Below are positions 25,340-33,054 of a stretch of 64,000 nucleotides of DNA, one piece after another (the first letter of the stretch is position 1; the number at the start of each line of letters is the position of its first letter). Position numbers and translations under genes: made by a program. The notes beneath the pieces are model-generated. The model was given only the letters and a program-made list of their open reading frames with translations. It was not told where the DNA came from and made no database searches. Origin of the DNA: Novosphingobium sp. JCM 18896. Lineage in GTDB: Bacteria; Pseudomonadota; Alphaproteobacteria; Sphingomonadales; Sphingomonadaceae. The stretch is taken from contig NZ_JAPCZF010000005.1 in NCBI RefSeq assembly GCF_025938095.1, forward strand, positions 186,001 to 250,000. Reading direction: 5' to 3'.

Positions 25340-25470
25340 ATCCTCCCCGGTACGGGGAGGTGGCAGCCCGCAGGGCTGACGGAGGGGGCTCTCGAAAAGC
25401 GCCGCGCTGACCGAGAGCCCCCTCCACCCCGCGCTTCGCGCGCGGTCCCCCTCCCCGTGCCGGGGAGGAT
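25340..25470. repeat. Long nested inverted repeat (131 bp)
   Basis: Outer arms ATCCTCCCCGGTACGGGGAG at 25340 and its near-perfect complement ending at 25470; inner arms GGAGGGGGCTCTCG and CGAGAGCCCCCTCC. The outer arms are themselves palindromic. It fills the gap between convergent SDR and MDR genes and could form a branched hairpin. Typical of non-coding REP/MITE-like elements in sphingomonads; no ORF inside. Confidence 0.85.
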
Positions 25471-25477
25471 TGGCTAG

Positions 25478-26485
25478 CTATCCCACCTTCACCACCACCT
25501 TGCCGATGTTCCCGCCGCTCAGCATGTGGGCATAGGCGTCGAGCGTCCGCTCGATCCCCGCGAATTCGTCGAGCCGCACCGCCAGCCGGCCGGCGTCATG
25601 CCAGGCGCGCAGCTGCGGCAGGAATTCGGCGCCGCGCTCCAGGAAGTCGGGGATGAAGAAGCCCTCGACCCGCAGACGCCGCATCAGGATCTGGTCGAAG
25701 CGCGCGGGGCCGGGCATCGGCCTGTCGCCGTCGTAGCTCGCGACGAGGCCGCAGATCGCAATGCGACCGTAATGCGCCATGTTGGGCAGCATCGCGTCGA
25801 GCAGCGGCCCGCCGACATTGTCGAAATAGGCGTTCACGCCGCCTTCGACGCTCGCCAGCACCGCGGCGACGTCCTCGCCGCGGTAGTCGATCGCCAGGTC
25901 GACGCCGATCTCCTCGCGCAGGTAACGGCACTTCTCCGCGCCGCCGGCGATGCCGATCACCCGCGCGCCGAGATTGCGCCCGACCTGGCAGGCCATGCTG
26001 CCCGTCGCGCCGGCCGCGGCCGAGACCGCGAGCCACTCGCCGGGCTTGACCAAGGCCACTTCCTTGACCCCGACATAGGCGGTCCAGGCGTTCATCCCCA
26101 GCGCGCCGAAATGCTGGCGCGGATCGGAGACGGTCTCGTCGAGCGCTTCGAGCCCGGCGAGATCGGGCACGACGTCGGCATAGTCGGCCCACTGGCCGAA
26201 GCCGCGGACGAGCGCGCCCTCGGCGAAGCGCGGATCGCGGCTTTCGGTCACGCGGCCCAGGCACAGGCCGATCATCTTCGAGCCCAGCGGCAGCGGCGGC
26301 TGATAGCCGTCGGTGCGCGGGCTCATCCACATGCGCGTGCCCGCGTCCATCGACAGCCACAGGGTGCGGATGCGCACCTGGCCTTCGCCGAGCGGGCCCA
26401 GCCTCTCCTCGCGCAGGCTCAGCGCCGCGGCGAAATCGCTGCCTTCGGGGTGGCGGTCCAATTGCCAGAAACGGTTGGTCGTCAT
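25478..26485 (-). CDS. Zinc-free NADP-dependent oxidoreductase (MDR family, copy 2)
   Basis: 335 aa; GGGAGAA before the ATG at 26485. Starts MTTNRFWQLDRHPEGSDFAA, a diverged version of the copy-1 N-terminus. Rossmann motif LAVSAAAGATGSMACQVGRN and YFDNVGGPLLDAMLPNMA, then the ending GKVVVKVG. The same reaction class (NADPH reduction of enones) is expected. Divergent from the TonB receptor at 26630, the same layout as copy 1 and its receptor. Confidence 0.92.
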   Translation of the reverse strand: MTTNRFWQLDRHPEGSDFAAALSLREERLGPLGEGQVRIRTLWLSMDAGTRMWMSPRTDGYQPPLPLGSKMIGLCLGRVTESRDPRFAEGALVRGFGQWADYADVVPDLAGLEALDETVSDPRQHFGALGMNAWTAYVGVKEVALVKPGEWLAVSAAAGATGSMACQVGRNLGARVIGIAGGAEKCRYLREEIGVDLAIDYRGEDVAAVLASVEGGVNAYFDNVGGPLLDAMLPNMAHYGRIAICGLVASYDGDRPMPGPARFDQILMRRLRVEGFFIPDFLERGAEFLPQLRAWHDAGRLAVRLDEFAGIERTLDAYAHMLSGGNIGKVVVKVG

Positions 26486-26629
26486 GTCGGTTCTCCCGCC
26501 AGAAGGCCTGCCGGGCCGAAGTCCGGCGAGAACCTGCCCAAAGGGATAGGCCTAGTATTTTGGGGAGGAATCAAAGCGGCGGCGCGCGCCTAGAACCGCT
26601 CTCAAGTCAAATAATTGGGAGGTTTCAGG

Positions 26630-29104
26630 ATGTCGCTTGCCAAGGCAGGCCTGCTCGCATCGAGCATTCTCGGTCTATCGCTGTCGGCCGTGCCGGCTCT
26701 GGCTCAAGATGCTGCTCCGGCCGCCGGTGGCGCGGTCGAGGAGCAGGGCGGCCTGTCCGACATCGTCGTCACCGCGCGCAAGCGCCAGGAGACCGCGCAG
26801 AGCGTGCCGGTGGCGGTGACCGCGATCTCGGAGGAGATCATCCTCCAGCGCGACATCACCTCGATCGAGAAGATCGCCGCCGCCACGCCGAACCTCACCG
26901 TCGGCCGCGCTTCGAACGGCTCGGGCGCGCAGCTGACCCTGCGCGGCATCGGCTCGTCCTCGACCTCGATCGGCATCGAACAGTCGGTCGCCGTGGTCGT
27001 CGACGGCGCCTATTACGGCCAGGGCCGCATCATCCAGGAGGGCTTCTTCGACCTCCAGCGGGTCGAAGTGCTCAAGGGACCGCAGGCGCTGTTCTTCGGC
27101 AAGAACGCCACGGCCGGCGTGATCTCGCTGACCACCAACGATCCCGGCTCCGACCCCGAATTCATCGCCCGCGCCGGCTACGAGTTCCGCTCGCGCCAGT
27201 ACCAGGGCGAGATCATCGCCTCGGGGCCGCTGTCCGACACCTTCGGCGTGCGCCTGGCGGTGCGCGGCTCGAAGATGGACGGCGGCTATTTCCGCAACGT
27301 CTCGGTCAACCGCACCTATGTCACCGCCGACATCCAGAGCCTGCTCGCGGGCGGCAACGGCAACCCGATCAGTCACACCGCCACCCCGGCCGCGTCGCGA
27401 TCGCCGGGCGAGGACGAGCTGCTCGCGCGCCTGACCTTGAAGTTCACGCCCAACGATCGCCTGACCGCGACGCTCAAGGCGGCCTACGACTACAACAAGG
27501 TCAACAACTCGTCGTGGAACTACGTCGCCTTCGATTGCGGCCTGGCCAGCGGGCTCAGCCAGCTGACCGGCTATCGCTGCGAGCGCGACTTCGTCACCCA
27601 CCAGAACAACATGCCGGCCGACATCGCCGCGAACTTCCCCTATGCCGAGAAGGACGGCTCGCTCTACAACCGCTATCGCTCCTGGGCGCTCAACGGGAAT
27701 ATCGCCTACGAGCTCGACGGCCTGACGATCAGCTCGGTCACCAACTACAACACCAACAACAACCGCTGGGCCTGCGCCTGCGACTTCCAGACGAGCAATA
27801 CCGGCCAGTGGGCCACCGAGAATTCGACCTGGAAGGCCTTCTCGCAGGAGCTGCGCGCGCAGACCACGCTCGACGGTCCGTTCAATGGCATGATCGGCGC
27901 GCTCTATCAGAAGACGCGGCGCGACTTCGGCCAATACATCGCCTTCGCCGGCCTGCGGAACAGCGCCGCCCCGGCCAGCGACCTCTACGTCGCCACCCGC
28001 AAGACCAGCTACACCAAGGGCGAGACCTTCGCCGTGTTCGGCCAGCTCTCGTGGAAGATCGTCCCGACGCTCGAGCTCGCCGGCGGCGTGCGCTACACGC
28101 ACGAGACCAAGGACAGCTTCTTCACGCAGCCCTACAACAACCCGGGCGTGACCACGATCTTCCGTCCCGAAAACGATCCCGACGGGCTCGGTCGGATCAC
28201 CGCCGACCAGACCTTCAACAACTGGTCGCCCGAAGTCACGCTGACCTGGAAGCCCAGCGACGACATCATGGTCTACGGCGCGTTCAAGACCGCCTACAAG
28301 TCGGGCGGCTTCTCGAACGGCGGCATCAACTCGAAGTTCTCGACCAATCCACTGGCCGACCTGACCTTCGATCCCGAACGCGCGCGCGGTTTCGAGGCGG
28401 GGATCAAGACCACCCTGGCCGACAATCAGCTGCGCCTGAACCTGACGGCCTTCACCTACAAGTACCTCGACCTGCAGGTGGACTTCTTCAACTCGCCGAT
28501 CTTCGCGTTCCAGACGCTGACCGCCGATGCCAAGACCCAGGGCGTCGAGATGGAATTCGAGTACGCACCGCGCAGCGTCGACGGGCTCAATCTCCACGGC
28601 TCGCTCAACTACACCGACGCCAAGTACACCGATTTCCCCAATGCGCCCTGCTATGCCGGCCAGACGATCGCCGAGGGTTGCACCTTGATCGGCGGCATCT
28701 TCTCGAACCAGAACCTGACCGGCGCGGCGCTCTCGGTCGCGCCCAAGTGGACGGGCAATCTCGGCGTGGCCTACGACGCGCCGGTGGGTGACGGGCTCAA
28801 GTTCGGCATCAATGTCGATGCCCGCTACAGCGGCTCCTACCTCGCCTCGGGCTTCGGCAATCCGCGTTCGCGCCAGGACAAGTACGTCACGCTCGACGCC
28901 GGTATCCGCATCGGCGCCGAGGACGACAACTGGGAGATCGCGCTGGTCGGCAAGAACCTTACCAATGCCTTCTACGTCAGCGGCGTGGTCGATGGCCCCT
29001 CGACCGGTACGGGCACGGGCACGGCCGTGGGCACCAAGGCCGACCAACTCGGCTTCGCCAACCTGCCGCGCACGGTGCGGGTGCAGGTGACCAAGCGGTT
29101 CTGA
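26630..29104 (+). CDS. TonB-dependent outer-membrane receptor (copy 2)
   Basis: 824 aa from the ATG at 26630 (GGGAGGTTTCAGG upstream; five more codons are open before it). Signal peptide MSLAKAGLLASSILGLSLSA...PALAQ. TonB box DIVVTARKRQETAQSVP; plug motifs VAVVVDGAYYGQGR and VEVLKGPQALFFGKNATAG; the barrel ends VRVQVTKRF. A Cys-rich loop (WACACDF) lies mid-barrel. Divergent from MDR copy 2 and followed by an intrinsic terminator. Ligand unknown. Confidence 0.95.
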   Translation: MSLAKAGLLASSILGLSLSAVPALAQDAAPAAGGAVEEQGGLSDIVVTARKRQETAQSVPVAVTAISEEIILQRDITSIEKIAAATPNLTVGRASNGSGAQLTLRGIGSSSTSIGIEQSVAVVVDGAYYGQGRIIQEGFFDLQRVEVLKGPQALFFGKNATAGVISLTTNDPGSDPEFIARAGYEFRSRQYQGEIIASGPLSDTFGVRLAVRGSKMDGGYFRNVSVNRTYVTADIQSLLAGGNGNPISHTATPAASRSPGEDELLARLTLKFTPNDRLTATLKAAYDYNKVNNSSWNYVAFDCGLASGLSQLTGYRCERDFVTHQNNMPADIAANFPYAEKDGSLYNRYRSWALNGNIAYELDGLTISSVTNYNTNNNRWACACDFQTSNTGQWATENSTWKAFSQELRAQTTLDGPFNGMIGALYQKTRRDFGQYIAFAGLRNSAAPASDLYVATRKTSYTKGETFAVFGQLSWKIVPTLELAGGVRYTHETKDSFFTQPYNNPGVTTIFRPENDPDGLGRITADQTFNNWSPEVTLTWKPSDDIMVYGAFKTAYKSGGFSNGGINSKFSTNPLADLTFDPERARGFEAGIKTTLADNQLRLNLTAFTYKYLDLQVDFFNSPIFAFQTLTADAKTQGVEMEFEYAPRSVDGLNLHGSLNYTDAKYTDFPNAPCYAGQTIAEGCTLIGGIFSNQNLTGAALSVAPKWTGNLGVAYDAPVGDGLKFGINVDARYSGSYLASGFGNPRSRQDKYVTLDAGIRIGAEDDNWEIALVGKNLTNAFYVSGVVDGPSTGTGTGTAVGTKADQLGFANLPRTVRVQVTKRF

Positions 29105-29127
29105 CGTTTCGCCAGCGACGAGACGGG

Positions 29128-29155
29128 AAGGGCGGGGCTGCGGCTCCGCCCTTTT
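29128..29155 (+). terminator. Rho-independent terminator after TonB receptor copy 2
   Basis: AAGGGCGG (29128-29135), a 10-base loop, CCGCCCTT (29146-29153), running into TTTT. It sits 24 bp past the receptor stop and also faces the end of the convergent TetR gene. Confidence 0.78.
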
Positions 29156-29224
29156 CGTGCGAGGGGGGCGGGAGGGTGCTCGGGGCTCTGATCGGGATGA
29201 CGAGAGCTTTGTGGCATTGGATGC

Positions 29225-29827
29225 CTATCGTTTATCCGCCGCTCCAAAGATGGCCTCAAATACGCGCGTCATAAGTTCGATAAGCAGCGCTGGGTCTGCC
29301 CTCACCAGCGGATCTAGCTGTAGCATTTGTCGATTCATCTGAAACCCGGCGACGATCGACAGGAAGATCGCCGCTCGCTCGGCGGCGTGCTGTCCCTTCA
29401 ACAGGTCTTGCGCCGTGGCTTGGTGCGCGGCCAAGATCCGCTCACGCGCGATCCGCGCGGCCACAGGGCTTGCAGTGGAGCGGAATAGGATCAGGAAGCC
29501 GTCGAGCGGTTCGGCACCTTCTCCCGTCAGCCCGATCAGCGCCTCGGCGAACCTGCGCGCGATGTCCGGCGCTGCGAGGTTTGCTTCCGACAGGATCACC
29601 GGATCGCGCATGCTGTCGGTCACCACGTCGCCGAATAGCCCCTCTTTCGATCCGAAATAGCGACCGATCATCATCGCAGTGACACCCGCCCCCTCGGCGA
29701 TGCCACGCAAGCCTACTCCGTCATAGCCATGTGCCGCGAACAGTCGCCGCGCCGATTTCAGGATTGCGGCGCGGGTGGCCTCGGCTTTGCTGGAACGTGG
29801 TGAAGGGGGTTGGTTGCTGGAATTCAT
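29225..29827 (-). CDS. TetR family transcriptional regulator
   Basis: 200 aa from the ATG at 29827. N-terminal DNA-binding domain: RAAILKSARRLFAAHGYDGV then GLRGIAEGAGVTAMMIGRYF and GSKEGLFGDVV. The C-terminal ligand domain is helical, ending LIELMTRVFEAIFGAADKR. Divergent from the epimerase/reductase gene at 29896; the short gap contains two inverted 13-bp half-sites, the classic arrangement for a self-regulating TetR repressor that also controls the divergent gene. Sensing the reductase's substrate is likely but unproven. Confidence 0.92.
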   Translation of the reverse strand: MNSSNQPPSPRSSKAEATRAAILKSARRLFAAHGYDGVGLRGIAEGAGVTAMMIGRYFGSKEGLFGDVVTDSMRDPVILSEANLAAPDIARRFAEALIGLTGEGAEPLDGFLILFRSTASPVAARIARERILAAHQATAQDLLKGQHAAERAAIFLSIVAGFQMNRQMLQLDPLVRADPALLIELMTRVFEAIFGAADKR

Positions 29828-29828
29828 T

Positions 29829-29871
29829 ATACACCTGTAGACTCTCGTGCGATCACAATCTACAGGCGTAG
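29829..29871. promoter_or_regulatory. Two-site TetR-type operator
   Basis: ATACACCTGTAGA (29829-29841) and, in inverted orientation, TCTACAGGCGTAG (29859-29871). The two 13-mers agree at 11 positions, including a perfect 8-bp core CCTGTAGA/TCTACAGG. They fill the gap between the TetR start (29827) and the divergent reductase (29896), so occupancy would block both promoters. Confidence 0.75.
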
Positions 29872-29895
29872 ACATATCGATCAATGGAGATTGTC

Positions 29896-30927
29896 ATGAC
29901 GAAGGTTCTGGTAACCGGCGGCACCGGGTTCATAGCGCAGCACTGCATCGTCGCCCTGCTCAACGCAGGCTACGACGTGAAGACCACCTTGCGGTCGCTG
30001 AAGCGCAAAGATGAGGTCATAGCCAGCCTCCGCGCTGGTGGGGTCGAACCGGGCGCTCGGTTGGAATTCGCGGTCGCCGATTTGATGGCCGATGACGGTT
30101 GGGCGGAGGCTGCTGCCGATTGTGAGTATGCCTTTCATGGCGCTTCGCCAACTCCGGCGGGCGATCAGGTAGCCGAGGACGATTGGGTTCGCCCTGCCGT
30201 CGAAGGCAACCTGCGTTTGCTGCGCGCGGCGCGCGATGCGGGCATGAAGCGCGTCGTGCTAACCTCAGCATTCGGCGCGGTTGGCGCGGGGCACAGGAAA
30301 TCGATTGGCCGGCCGTTCGTCGAAACGGACTGGAGCGACCTCGATGGGCTGATTGCACCCTATCAGAAATCGAAGACGCTGGCAGAACTCGCATCATGGG
30401 AATTCATCGCGCGCGAAGGCCGTGGCCTGGAACTCGCGTCGATCAATCCGACAATGGTGCTCGGGCCCGCGCTCGGCGACTATTCGCATTCGATCCGCAC
30501 CATCAAACAGATGCTCGACGGTCAGCCTGGCTGTCCGAAGATCAATACCTGCATCGTCGATGTGCGGGACGTCGCGGACCTGCACTTGCTCGCGATGACA
30601 GACCCTAAAGCAGCGGGGGAACGCTTCCTCGCGACCTCGGGCCACAGCATGTGGATGGTCGATATCGCGAGGCTGCTCAAGGATCGGCTCGGCCCCGTGG
30701 CAAACAAGGTCTCGACGCGTGAGCTACCCAACCTGCTCGTCCGAACGATCGCTATGGCGAACCCGTCCATGAAGGGGATCGTGCCATTGCTCGGCGTTAG
30801 ACTCGACGCAAGCGGCGAAAAGGCGCAGCAAATGCTTGGATGGAGTCCGCGATCGCCAGAGGACGCGATTCTGGCGAGTGCGGAAAGCCTCGTGCGGCTC
30901 GGCGTGATTGGAGGCGGCAGCACTTGA
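29896..30927 (+). CDS. NAD-dependent epimerase/dehydratase family reductase (extended SDR)
   Basis: 343 aa from the ATG at 29896, six bases after GGAG; an in-frame ATG at 29884 lacks such a site. N-terminal KVLVTGGTGFIAQHCIVALL (TGGTGFIA loop) and YQKSK as the catalytic YxxxK. Closest to dihydroflavonol-4-reductase/cinnamoyl-CoA-reductase-like aldehyde or ketone reductases using NADPH. Paired with the divergent TetR gene through a shared operator. This pair appears somewhat less GC-rich by eye than its surroundings. Confidence 0.9.
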   Translation: MTKVLVTGGTGFIAQHCIVALLNAGYDVKTTLRSLKRKDEVIASLRAGGVEPGARLEFAVADLMADDGWAEAAADCEYAFHGASPTPAGDQVAEDDWVRPAVEGNLRLLRAARDAGMKRVVLTSAFGAVGAGHRKSIGRPFVETDWSDLDGLIAPYQKSKTLAELASWEFIAREGRGLELASINPTMVLGPALGDYSHSIRTIKQMLDGQPGCPKINTCIVDVRDVADLHLLAMTDPKAAGERFLATSGHSMWMVDIARLLKDRLGPVANKVSTRELPNLLVRTIAMANPSMKGIVPLLGVRLDASGEKAQQMLGWSPRSPEDAILASAESLVRLGVIGGGST

Positions 30928-31333
30928 GCATTTTGAAGAGTCAGCCTTGAGGATGAGCGGGTAAACAACGGCATCCACGGCCGACCAATTCTGATCGATA
31001 TTGTTTGCCTGCGTCTTTAGCCCCCATGCCCGCTCGTTCTGAGCTTGTCGAAGCACCAGCGCCCGTTCTGCCAGCCCCCTTCGACAAGCTCAGGGTGAGC
31101 GGCGTTTGGGGTGACTGCCGCAGGTATGGCGAAACGCAGGGCGTACGACCGTTAAGGTCCGCGGAAAACCTCGCCGAAAGTCGATCCGCCGGCCAGCCCA
31201 GGCATAGGCGGCGTCTATGCGCCACATAGGGCTTTTGCTGCTGGTTCGGCGCTCGCTGGTTTGGGATTCGAAGCCTGCGGCAGGCGATGGCGCGGTTTTC
31301 GCGACGAGCCCTCGGTCCAGGGGAGTAGGCATA
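30928..31333. other. Intergenic region with one inverted repeat, no gene seen
   Basis: Short frames here have neither ribosome sites nor recognisable products. The only structure I see is the inverted repeat at 31030-31102. The promoter of the secreted GNAT-like gene should lie in the right-hand part. Confidence 0.5.
31030..31102. repeat. Intergenic inverted repeat, 24-bp arms
   Basis: Arms 31030-31053 and 31079-31102 are reverse complements with about three mismatches and include GAGCTTGTCGAAG and CTTCGACAAGCTC. This is the CTGAGCTTGTCGAAG type of short dispersed repeat common in sphingomonads. Confidence 0.82.
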
Positions 31334-31969
31334 GTGAAATTTCGGGTCACGGGCGCAGGTTTTACCCTCACGATCCTGGCGATGACCGGAAATCCGGCCC
31401 TCGCGGAAACGCCTCAGGCCGTGCCCGCCAGCATGACGCCAGCGGCGCCGAAGCCGCTGTTCGTGGCTGCGGATTTCGCCGTTCCGACGCTGATCGAAGG
31501 GCCGGGCTTCAAGCTGGTCCCGCTGGGGCCCGATCTCGTGAAGGTCGATTTCGATGCCTACATGTCGTCGATCGAGCATCTGCAGCGGACCTTCTCGCGC
31601 AGCGACCGCTGGCCGCGCCAGGGCATCACCGATGCCGATGCGATGCAGGACATGCAGAACGAGCAGGCCCGCTTCAGCGGCCGCAAATCGTTCGCCTATG
31701 CCGTGCTCACGCCCGACGGCCGGCGCGAGCGTGGCAGCGTCTATGTCTCTCCGAGCCCGGTGAAAGGCCATGACGCCGTGGTCAGGATGTGGGTGACGAA
31801 AGCCGACTACGATGCGGGCTTCGACGCCGAGCTGTACCAGTGGGTGACCGCCTGGGTGCAGAAGGACTGGCCGTTCAAGAGCGCCGTCTATCCGGGGCGT
31901 TCGATCGAATGGGCCACCTGGGATTCGATGGTCGCCGCCAGCAAGGCCGGGCCGGCCGTATCCAAGTAG
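31334..31969 (+). CDS. Exported protein with GNAT-like domain
   Basis: 211 aa from a GTG at 31334 (GGGAG eight bases upstream). Residues 1-25 (VKFRVTGAGFTLTILAMTGN, then PALAE) look like a Sec signal peptide. The mature part has KSFAYAVLTPDGRRERGSVY, DAVVRMWVTKADYDAGFDAE and WVTAWVQKDWPF, a strand-helix layout like GNAT acetyltransferases that modify amino-acid or peptide amines. Acetyl-CoA is not expected in the periplasm, so either export is wrong or the domain has another use. The GNAT resemblance is by eye and moderate. Confidence 0.65.
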   Translation: MKFRVTGAGFTLTILAMTGNPALAETPQAVPASMTPAAPKPLFVAADFAVPTLIEGPGFKLVPLGPDLVKVDFDAYMSSIEHLQRTFSRSDRWPRQGITDADAMQDMQNEQARFSGRKSFAYAVLTPDGRRERGSVYVSPSPVKGHDAVVRMWVTKADYDAGFDAELYQWVTAWVQKDWPFKSAVYPGRSIEWATWDSMVAASKAGPAVSK

Positions 31970-32117
31970 CCCGGAAGCCTCTCGCGCAGCCGGGCTCCGC
32001 TCGGAGATACGTGTCGACGGCGAGGGCATTCGTGTTACAGCGCGGCGTCGCTGACCTATTCCGGCTCGTCAGCGTATGGGCGACTTAGCGCGCTTCCGCC
32101 GCAGCAAGGTGCGTCAC

Positions 32118-32492
32118 GTGAACAATGCCAGCACCAGCGGGGCGCGACCCACCATCCTGCTGCTCGAGGACGAGATGCTGCCCGCACTCGTCGCCGAAGG
32201 CGTTATCAGCGATGCGGGCTACGACGTCGTCGGGCCGGTTCCCAACGTCGAGCAGGCGCTGGAACTGCTGCGCGACAGCCGCGTCGATGCGGCCATTCTC
32301 GACCTCAATCTCCACGGCAGCTTCTCCTTCGACGTCGGCAATCGCTGCGACGCGCTGGGCATTCCTTGGGGCGTGACCACGGGATACGAGCCCCAGACGC
32401 TCGACCTGGCGGCGCGGAACATCCCGATCCTCGTGAAGCCCTTCACCGACGAGCAGCTGCTGGAGATGGTCGCGCGCCTGCTCGGTCGCTGA
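32118..32492 (+). CDS. Receiver-only response regulator (single-domain REC), copy 1
   Basis: 124 aa from a GTG at 32118 (AAGG upstream; the frame extends 14 codons further). ILLLEDEM gives the acidic pair, D62 in AAILDLNLHG is the phospho-acceptor, T87/T88 the switch Thr and K107 (ILVKPF) the conserved Lys. No output domain and no adjacent kinase. This type often modulates histidine-kinase phosphorelays such as the general stress response of alphaproteobacteria; that assignment is inference. Confidence 0.88.
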   Translation: MNNASTSGARPTILLLEDEMLPALVAEGVISDAGYDVVGPVPNVEQALELLRDSRVDAAILDLNLHGSFSFDVGNRCDALGIPWGVTTGYEPQTLDLAARNIPILVKPFTDEQLLEMVARLLGR

Positions 32493-32539
32493 GGGGCTGT
32501 CCTACAGGACGAAATTCGGCCAGGCTGCAAGGCCGCGCC

Positions 32540-32594
32540 AAGGTGACACTTATCCCTTTTAGGACCGTGTCACTTTCGTCACCTTTGTCACCTT
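32540..32594. repeat. Nested inverted repeat with 9-bp tandem iterations
   Basis: AAGGTGACA (32540-32548) pairs with TGTCACCTT (32586-32594); inside, GTGACAC pairs with GTGTCAC (32567-32573). The right half is three 9-base units starting at 32569, 32578 and 32587 (GTCACTTTC, GTCACCTTT, GTCACCTTA). Lies between convergent genes. It could be a bidirectional terminator or a protein-binding array; function unknown. Confidence 0.7.
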
Positions 32595-32601
32595 AGGCGG
32601 T

Positions 32602-33030
32602 CTAGAGTCCCGTCGGGGCATGCTGGCGGTGGATGTTGCGGAAGGTGCGGCTCTGGAACAGCCAGCGGCCGTCGCGCTTGACGCAGACGTCCTCGTAGGC
32701 GCCGCGATCGCGCTTGGTCAGGCCGTCCTGGTCGTAGATCTCGGAGGTGTAGCTGCGCATCGTCGCGCGGTCGCCGTCGACTTCGATCGCGCCGGGCCAG
32801 GCCTCGAACATGATCCCCGGATAGGCCTTCATCGCCTCGATCCACATCGCGACGATCGCTTCGCGGCCCTTGGTTGTGCCGAGCTCGGGATAGTCGGGCA
32901 GCGACCATTCGCCGTCCTCGGCCCAGGTCGCGCCCCAGGCCATGGAATCGTTGCGCGTCACCGCGTCGGCATAGGTCTCGAGCAGTTCGCGGATCGCCAG
33001 GCGGTCTTCGCTGGGGCCGGTGAAGGGCAT
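32602..33030 (-). CDS. SnoaL/NTF2-like protein (142 aa)
   Basis: GGGAGAG precedes the ATG at 33030. The sequence EDRLAIRELLETYADAVTRN, then WAEDGEWSLPDYPELGTTKG and WLFQSRTFRNIHRQHAPTGL, follows the NTF2 pattern and is related to the protein at 12797. Probably co-transcribed with MDR copy 3, which lies 24 bp upstream on the same strand. Members are isomerases, dehydratases, hydrolases or non-catalytic pockets; the role here is unknown. Confidence 0.87.
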   Translation of the reverse strand: MPFTGPSEDRLAIRELLETYADAVTRNDSMAWGATWAEDGEWSLPDYPELGTTKGREAIVAMWIEAMKAYPGIMFEAWPGAIEVDGDRATMRSYTSEIYDQDGLTKRDRGAYEDVCVKRDGRWLFQSRTFRNIHRQHAPTGL

Positions 33031-33054
33031 CTTCGGTCTCTCCCTCTTGTATTC

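Noticed and set aside
26675..29047. A 790-codon open frame antisense to TonB receptor copy 2
   Set aside because: Composition artefact; no domain and no ribosome site.
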